Notes under the pieces: model-generated | Databases searched by the model: none | Told to the model about the DNA's origin: nothing | The model's input: the letters and a program-made list of their open reading frames with translations, nothing else | Position numbers and translations under genes: made by a program | Part shown: piece by piece, positions 39,001 through 48,000 of the stretch | How the letters are laid out: each line of letters opens with the position of its first letter | Numbering within the stretch: the first letter of the stretch is position 1 | Source: Agrypnia vestita | Lineage: Eukaryota > Arthropoda > Insecta > Trichoptera > Phryganeidae | NCBI GenBank assembly: GCA_016648135.1 | Contig: JADDOH010011267.1 | Span: 1-64,000 of the forward strand | Length of the DNA stretch: 64,000 nucleotides | Direction of reading: 5' to 3'

Positions 39001-42000
39001 AAAATTAAGTAATAAAATCAACAAAAGAAATAAACATTTTAGAAAAAAAACTATTAATTAATACATTTGTGACAAATGTCAAGTTTGTGTTCGCCACACA
39101 AGGATTTGTTGCACTTGGTGCAACAACTCTTTGTCATTCTTTGCCTTGCGGAGGGGCAAATTGCACAATTTTTTCTTTTTTTGGCGATAGAAAGACTAAT
39201 TTCATCTTCTCTTTGATCAGTCTCAAGTGTAGAAGTAGAACTACTGGTTCCTGGCATATTCAAAATCGCTGTTATTAAGTCCCGCAGCCCCGTTTGAGTG
39301 TCGGAATTTGTAATCTTTTTTGCATGTGTGGCTCGACTAATTTTTGATGCAGAGTTTTCAAGTACTCACGCCTCGATAAAGGTTTTTTATTAGCCTCCTA
39401 AGTGTTGGTTACATATATAACATAACTATTTATAAATGCAATGTTTAGCATTCCGTAAAAATCTCATAAAGGCCGACGTCGAGTTTTTCGGCTGCAAGAA
39501 GCGAGAACTGAAGACCTAGGTAACGGGTCTTCAATTTATGAAGATGTACTTGCCTGGATGTCTTCAGTTGAAGGTGGTTGTTCTGTCACAGAAAAAAATC
39601 TCTTCCTTACCGTCTGTTTCATAAGCCGGATCAGCCTCAACGTAGTCTTCTTTCTCACTCTCAGAGCAGTTTTTTTCGTCACTATAATCGTCTAATAACA
39701 GCTGACCAATCGTATCTAAAATAAAAATGTATTCAAATAAAAATAATATAGGTTCTTATTTCAATGTAGGCAAATTATGTACAAAGTATACAAAACACCG
39801 AAATAATTATAACACCAAAAAAGAATGAAAAATAACTCTGCAAGAATAACGTTAATACTAACCTTCGTCGATTCGACGACTCATGGTGGCTGGAACGGCG
39901 CACACAGGGCCCCTACACAAAAAACATACTAGTGCGTCGCGTGAGCTGCGAGTCGACTGAGATTAGCCGGAATCTGGAATGCGTACGGCGACGCACTCAA
40001 AATTTATTCGACTTTTTTTGAGTCCGCGTCGTCGTTTTGACGAAGGTTAGCTTTCTAGGGTTAAGAATAAATTAAATACTATATTTTAAACCACTTTATT
40101 GCTATATATTTGTCAACTAGTTTCGGTTGGACTCAACCTTCTTCAGGACAATTACAATATAGACTTATCTACGTACAGAAATTTATAAAGGAGGAATAAA
40201 TAAATAAAAAAACAAATAAATTTATCTAATAGTCCGATTTTAAAGCTGTTCCCTCTATCTTCAGTTTTCTCCTCCCATTCCCTCCCCCCCACCTAGTTGA
40301 TACTCTGTCCCTCTCTCTTTTTCTTTTCTCCTTTATAAATTTCTGTACCTAGATTAGTCTATATTGTAATTGTCCTGAAGAAGGTTGAGTCCAACCGAAA
40401 CTAGTTGACAAATATATAGCAATAAAGTGGTTTAAAACATAGTATTTAATTTATTCTTAAATTTTAAATAATCTATGGCTAAATCCAAGATAATGGTCCC
40501 ATTGCATACATACAACAAAAATGATTATTTCACTATATTATTGAATGTGCTAGTAACAAAATAAAAGATAATTTACGTTTAAAAAGTAAGTATTTAATAA
40601 GATATTACACTTTAAAGTTTTGAAAAATGCACTGCATATTTTGACATTTCACAGGCAATATATGAGGTTAGGTTAGGTTATTAGGTTTGGTTAGGTTAGA
40701 TTATTAGGTTTGGTTTGTTTAATTTAGATTACGATTATTTAGTTAGATTAAATTAACAGGACATTAAATTATGTAGTGAAATACTTATTTCATTGTATTA
40801 ACAACGGGAATGTCTAAAGATTTTAAGTGTGTAAAGACATTGAAAGTACTTTACTGCACTTTTGTCAGAAGCAAAGTCGAGTATGCAACGCAAGTATGGA
40901 ACCCCCAGTATATGATCTACGTAAATCGCTTGGAACAAATTCAAAAAAAATTTATTCGCTTTCTCAACTTTAAATTCAATTGCGTTTCTGACGATTATGA
41001 CAGTTCATGCAAAAAATATCACATCCTACCTTTATACAGACGTCGGGAAATAGGTGATTTGATGTACCTACTAAAAATTGTATCAGGCAACGTCGACTGT
41101 CCCGAACTATTAAATAGACTAAAATTCCATGTTCCCTGTAGATCTCGTAGACACAACCCAGTCTTTCACATTGATTTTACCTCATCCAACTATCGTCGTA
41201 ATTCATATTTCTTGAGGGTATGCGATGCATTCAATAAACTGATGAGATTATTGGATATTGATCTGTTCGAGTGCAGCCACACAAGATTAAGAAAAATTTT
41301 GAGTGCTGAATTTTTTTCCACGTAATATGTCTTTTGTTTAAATTTGTCTTTTGTTTAAATTTTTTATTCTTTCTTTCTACATAATTTTTAATATGCCTTA
41401 GTCATTCATAAGTATTTATCATTACTGACATATTTCTAAATGTGGAGACCTGTAATTGGCCATATTTTTTTTTGTGCTGTTGGTCTTCCATAAACATTAA
41501 ATAAAATAAATAAATAAATAAATAGTCTTGGATTATTCCGTAGTACTTTGCCGACTCACAGTCTGAGTTATATTTTTTATAATTTTTGTGTAAAACAGCG
41601 AGAGGAAACGTGGGCACTTTGCCCCCGGGGATAATTGAATTCACACATAAAATGGCGCCAATTCCCTTAATTACCCCGCCGCCGTTTATCCCGGCCCCCT
41701 AATGCGGTGTAATCGTTCTAATTTGCGTCGAATTGTTGCCATTTTCCACCCACAATGGGCTGTATAATTGAATTTCCGTAATCGTAGTTAACCGGGCAGT
41801 TAACGTCGCTGCTAACTGAGGTTCAAGTAATTGTGCAATTGTCACTTGCGCAAGAGCTCGGTTCTGCCCCGAGTGCATACCTGCAAGTACAGTGCACACG
41901 ACGTCACTCGCTGCACAATGTTTAGACGCTTTTCGTAATGCCTCTCTTTCAAAAAAACCACCCTGTAGCAAACGACTCTTCATTTTTTTAAATTTAAATA

Positions 42001-45000
42001 TTACCGTAATAATCATATTGAATTGTATGCTTTTATACAGGGTTATTTGTAAAACATTAATAACCTCGCAGGACTATATTCCTGCCTCGATTATGAGTCG
42101 AAAATGTTCAAGCTATTATGACCTAATATCAGTAGTTATGGAGATATGCGACATCAATGTTTGCAGTTGTTTTTCAATATTTCTGACTTATTTTTTGTAA
42201 AACGTTGGACTATCATTACAGTAACTTATAGCGAATATGAAAAATTCATTCCCTTTAATACGAGTCAAATAAAAAAATAAAAACCTTCCAATTCCAATTG
42301 GAATGTCAGGGTTTTTATAATTTTGTTTAACTTGTATTGAAACGAATGAATTTTTCGTAATGGATGTGAGTTACTGTAATGATAGTCCAACGTTTTACAA
42401 AAAATAAGTGAGAAATATTGAAAAAAAATGCAAACTTTGATGTCGCATATCTCCATAACTATTGATATTAGGTCATAATAGCTTGAACATTTTGGTCTCA
42501 TAATCAAGGCAGGAATATAGTCCTGCGAGGTTATTAATGTTTTACAAATAACCCTGTATATATTCAAGAACACATTCATATTTGTGAAGTTGTAATTTTT
42601 CAGAACAAAGTTCTGTGAAATTTTTAATAACCAAATTAATTAATCAATTAGGAAGACTTACAGAAAAATCTAATTCACGAAAAAATATAAGGTTACTACT
42701 GGGATTCGAACCCAGGTCACCTTCGAATCCCAGCGGTAACCTAATATTTTTTCGTGAATTAGATTTTTCTGTATGTCTTTCTAATTGATTAATTAATATG
42801 ATTTAAAAATTTCACAGAACTTCGTTCTGAAAAATTACAACTTCACAAATATGAATGTGTTCTTGAATATATATAATATCTGTTGTATAAATGTATGTCT
42901 AAATAAAATGAATTATTCAATTAATTCTGGCATCTAACTAGCGGTGGCATTGCAAAGTAATTTCAACTAGCGTATCAAATAAAGTGGATTGCTCTGTGGA
43001 CAAAAATGAAAATTAATCAATTAATAAAAATAAGAACTACATATAAGGTCGATATATTCACGGAAACATAGAGGGTTGCTATAGCTTAGTGGTCAGATCA
43101 CCGGCCCCGGAAAGGAGGTGACCTGGGTTCGAATCCCAGTAGTAACCTAATATTTTTTCGTGAATTGGATTTTTCTGTATGTCTTTCTAATTGATTAATT
43201 AATTTGTATGCTTTTACTTTACATGGGTTTTATGTGTTTGTGCGGAATAGCGTGTAAATAGACATCCGTTTTATTGAATTTCTATTAATTGAAGACCCCA
43301 TGGCAAGAAGTTGTTAACTAACATTCAAGTAATTTTGAGATAATTAGATATTTGCATTACGCCTTCGAAAAATATGTTTTATTGGTAATTCTACATTAAT
43401 TTTTTTTGATTTATGTCACTAAAATATCAAACAAGTATTTACAAAAAAAAACATTTATGCACAAAAAATAAAAATGTTCTAATTTTTCCTAAAAAATGTA
43501 GTTCACAACCATTTTTTCTCCTGTGGAACTCATTTTTAATTAAATAATGTTTTTTAAAATGGTAAAACACGAACATCGATCAACCCTTCAAATGCCAATG
43601 TTGTCATAACACTAAACCAATTTAATTTTTTTATTAATTTACCGAAATTTGAGCACTATTCTTTAATTCCCACTATTTCGCAATTAATCTCTCGTCTGTG
43701 GAACACTTTATCATCGCTTGCTAGAACATTCCCTTACAGGTTCGCAGAGAATTCACGTCAATTCGCACGTAAGTGGTTGCGCTTCTTTTTCACATGCCAG
43801 TTAGTTACTCCGCTTAATTTATTGTCGTTGCACGCACTCACTTGCCACACTTCAATGTCACTGGATTTCTATGTCGAACATCAAACGCTATAACAATAAA
43901 CACACTACTGTACAAACTCACGCTGTACGCGTACCAGGCCTTTTATAGGTGACACAGCTTTCTAGATGTTTCGACGACTTTCTTCACACTTTCAGTGGTC
44001 ACTCGACTTTTCCAGTGTTTCATTTCACGAGAGTGTCTTAGACGATTCCGGAGTATTCCATAGTGTTGTCGTCTCCGAGAAATTTCTAAGGTTTTGATAG
44101 TGCGTCAATACTTTTGGCTGTCCATCTCGTAATAATATTCTCTTGAATCGTTTTTGAACCCGTTCTATTGTTTTTATATGCATGGCGTAGTGAGGTGACC
44201 ATGTTTTTATATGCATGGCATAGTGAGGTGACCATGTTTTTATATGCATGGCATAGTGAGGTGACCATGTTTGTATATGCATGGCATAGTGAGGTGACCA
44301 TGTTTGTATATGCATGGCATAATGAGGTGACCAAATGAGAGAATAGTAGATACGTTTTGATCACTTTTTGATTTGAGTTCGATGCAACTTAAGCAAAGCC
44401 CACTGCAGCTGCAGAAGCAGAAGAAATCACCACGCTTTTCAGTCATGAGCCCGTCGACTAACATGGAGAGAGAGCCATTTGGTCTGACGTGTGAGCGCTG
44501 AAAGGGATGAGGGAGGCTACCCCGGCACGCCCTTCAGACCGTGACAGACAGCTAATATCATTTAATGGTTGCAGCGGAATTATTTTGATATTCATATGCA
44601 AATATTCCGGAAGCGGTGTGTGCCGTTCGCCATCCGATATGCCCATAACATCATATTCAGATATAATTCCGAATCAATCTGTAAAATTGTTCGCAAGTCT
44701 GCCGATGCTAGAAAAATCAGTGCTATTCGAGGTTTGACAAAGAACAAAGAAACGCGGGGTTTTCGTTTTTCTCAAAAAATCTTTATTTATTGAATTCAAT
44801 TCATTTCAATTTAATTTATATATTTATAAAATAACAGTTACATTACAAACATATGTTTAATTCGTAAATATTATTAACAAGTGAGATAATATACAGACAA
44901 CAAAATATCAAACGTATATAAATTCATTCATATCAAAGGTGTAGGAGAATCATGCTTCGGAAAACCCCTTCATACACATGGAATATATCAATACCCAAAA

Positions 45001-48000
45001 CAATTTTATTCTTCTCTTCCAACAGGCCTAACCATCGGCAGGTTGGTCCTGTATATTGGAATGTGAAACAATCCATGCTGACGATGTCTAATGTAATTAT
45101 CAGGAACATACAAACCAATGCTCTGCATAATTTCAGGATTATCAATCATCGTCATCGTCATCATTATCATCATCGATATTAAATTATTCATCAATAATAA
45201 TTTAAGTATTCTCCGTCAGATATAATACAGTGATGCTAGTAATTTTTCCGATCTTTGCAATAATTTTCGAACGTTGTTTTCGCTACGGTGTTCATTTGCT
45301 TTAGTGATTCTTTCTTTGTATTCTCAAAGTTCCCCTTTCGAGTTTTTGATGTTTTGACCAGAAATTATGAGATCTTTTCTACATTTTTTCAATAAGTAAG
45401 AAACGCCAAGCCCACCGAAATACGTGTAACTATTTCAACATTCAACAACAAATTGATGATCCAATACGATCACAATAGTATGGTACTGCAGGGACAACCG
45501 TACAAACAACAAAAAACTTTTAGCTCACATATATTTACAAGTAGGCATTCCTCAAATAATGAGTGTGAGATAAACCTATAGGACTTTCTATAAATGTGGA
45601 TTTTTGATAAAAGTGTCTATGAATGTGGGTTTTTGGATAAAAGTAATTAATATATCCTGAAAATTGTTCCACTTTGTGGGATTTTTATGACTGAATAGCC
45701 ACGTAAGATGTCATTTTTATTCAATAATATTACAAAACAAACGATTATCTTAAACTGATTACAATTATTGCAAAATCTGTTAGTTTGTTTACTTGCAGTT
45801 ATGTTTTGAAAAACATTATTTTTTTGTTATTTCTTATTTTTTGTGTGTTTTCTTCAATCCTTTTTAAATAGTAGATATCACTTTTGTTTAATAAATTAAA
45901 GGAATAGACATTATTATTATAAAATTAATAAAAAAAAAATTGAAAACTTACTCTTGATTTCAGATTTTAGATATTTAATCAAGGCACTCCGTATTGCGTC
46001 ATAAATGTCTAAAATCAGGAATATTGACAAAGATTTTGATTTTTATAATATCTTTTCTTTTGACAATTGGAGTAAAAAAGTTGTTAACCATGTAAAATGA
46101 GTTGAAAAAACCAGACAAAAAAATAGAATATTATTTTTTTTTGCAATTAAATTGCAAGTAAATAAAAAACTAACAGGTTTTTTAATAATTGTAAAAAGTT
46201 TAAGATAAATATTTACTTTGTAATATTATTGAATAAAATAGACATCTCACAAGGCCATTCAGTCATAAAAGGCCCACAAATTGGATAAACTTTCTTTATT
46301 TTCAAAACGTCGAAGGTTTGGTAATTAATTAATCAATTATATAATTTAGTTTTTGTCATTTTAACATGATATCCGTTTTTAAAATATATGTACCCTGATA
46401 AATAAATTTTAAAATGAGATATTTCCTTACAAAAATATGATAAAAAACGCAAGAGAAGGTATGAGAAAAAATTGTAAAACTTGCTCACTCTTCTGGACGA
46501 TCGCCTTAAAATCAACTACAAATCTTCTTCATTATTAAAAGGAGTCTTCATAAATAGCACGTAATTACCTCAGTAACATAGTAAGTGTACACGTACTATA
46601 TAACGCACACATTTCTGCTAAAAACCTCGCAATTTAAGGCCCTAAATGGGGGTAATTTATTCGTTTGGCAACAATTACGTCATTACGCGCATTCTGCAAA
46701 AGTGTAAGCCGTGCAAGATTGAAAACTGAAAGGAAATGCACTTTGGGGCTGAAGGGGCCTCGCGCTTTAGATTTGCGGTTTCAAAATAACCACCCTTAAC
46801 GTTTAATTTAAGAGATGAATTCAAATAATTTGAAAGGGTTGAATTCTTCAATAACTGCAAAATTATCTTGTGGTTACATTTTTTATATATCATAATTAAC
46901 AGGAATACACTTTGTATTACAAATTGTTGAAATAACAAGTGTATTCTTGTTAATTATATAAGGGACGAATTTAAATAAATAATATCAGGTCCTTACATAT
47001 GAAATTGGAGTTTTGCCGTACTGGCAAATTTGATCTCAAATATCTTCTCTTTGGTTAGGAATTCCAAATCCAAATTTATACAGCTATTTACTCATGTATT
47101 TGTGTTTTGAAAATTATAATTCATTTGTTTTTTCCTCAATTGTTTTTTTCTTTGCGTCACTCAGTATACAAAATGAAAAACTTGAAATATCGCGTTATTT
47201 ACGAGTACGAGTTCCACCGTGGCACCAGTGCTGCAGAAACGGCTCGAAGGATTAATGATGTGTATGGTGACGGTGCCGCAAAAGAAAACACAGTGCGTTT
47301 CTGGTTCCAACGTTTTCGTTTTGGAAATTTCGACCTGCAGAATAAGCCCCGTGGACGGCCGGAGACCAAAGTTGATAATGAAGAATTGAAGGCTATTGTG
47401 GAAGCGGATCCATCGCAAACCACATCCGAGTTAGCTGCAGGCTGCGGTGTTAGTGATAAAACTGTTTTAATCCACTTGAAGCAAATTGGTAAGGTGAAAA
47501 AGCTTGAAAGGTGGGTACCTCACGAATTGAGTGAAGCAAATCAACAAACGCGCGTTGACTGCTGCGTTGCATTACTCAACCGGCACAATAATGAAGGGAT
47601 TTTAAATCGAATCATTACCTGTGATGAAAAGTGGATCCTGTACGATAATCGGAAGCGCTCATCGCAATGGCTGAACCCTGCCGAACCAGCCAAACCATGC
47701 CCCAAGCGAAAATTGACTCCAAAAACGTTACTTGTGAGCGTTTGGTGGACTAGTGCTGGTGTCGTTCACTACAGCTTTCTTAAATCTGGCCAGACGATTA
47801 CGGCAGATGTCTATTGTCAGCAACTGCAAACCATGATGGAAAAGCTAGCTGCTAAACAACCGAGGCTGGTTAATCGCTCTAGGCCACTGCTGCTTCATGA
47901 TAACGCTAGACCACACACTGCACAACAGACGGCTTCCAAATTAGAGGGGCTTCAATTGGAATGTCTATGACATCCACCGTACTCTCCGGACCTTGCCCCA

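Larger units (their letters stand above)
38694..40060 (-). mobile_element. piggyBac-like element, internally deleted
   Basis: CCCTAGA at 38694-38700 and TCTAGGG at 40054-40060 form the ends, each flanked by TTAA (38690-38693; 40061-40064). Subterminal CTAACCTTCGTCG/T repeats are present near both ends. The TTAA duplication, CCCTAGA start and the protein relic inside identify piggyBac. At 1,367 bp it is too short for a full transposase; the DDD core is gone. Confidence 0.8.
38648..40480. repeat. Penelope-type fold-back, split by a piggyBac-like insertion
   Basis: Left of the insertion: AAGAAAACTTGACAGTGGCT, TGACATTATAAGAAATT (as at 31443-31483). Right of it: the reverse complement of a Penelope tail (40065-40195), then a plus-sense tail (40210-40470) with TTATCTAATAGTCCGATTTT, AAAGCTGTTCCCTCTATCTT as at 32335-32385. 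Hammerhead-like motifs are at 40146-40120 (minus) and 40375-40401 (plus). The two tails are back to back, the configuration seen in several Penelope families. Confidence 0.65.

Noticed and set aside
41892..42579. Frames of 102 and 104 codons at the MITE-2 fold-back
   Set aside because: They are the two arms of one palindrome read in opposite directions, as their identical text shows.
43074..43147. Functional tRNA gene
   Set aside because: Acceptor and T arm are good but the anticodon arm is irregular, and the same body follows the head in the neighbouring palindrome, so a SINE is more likely.
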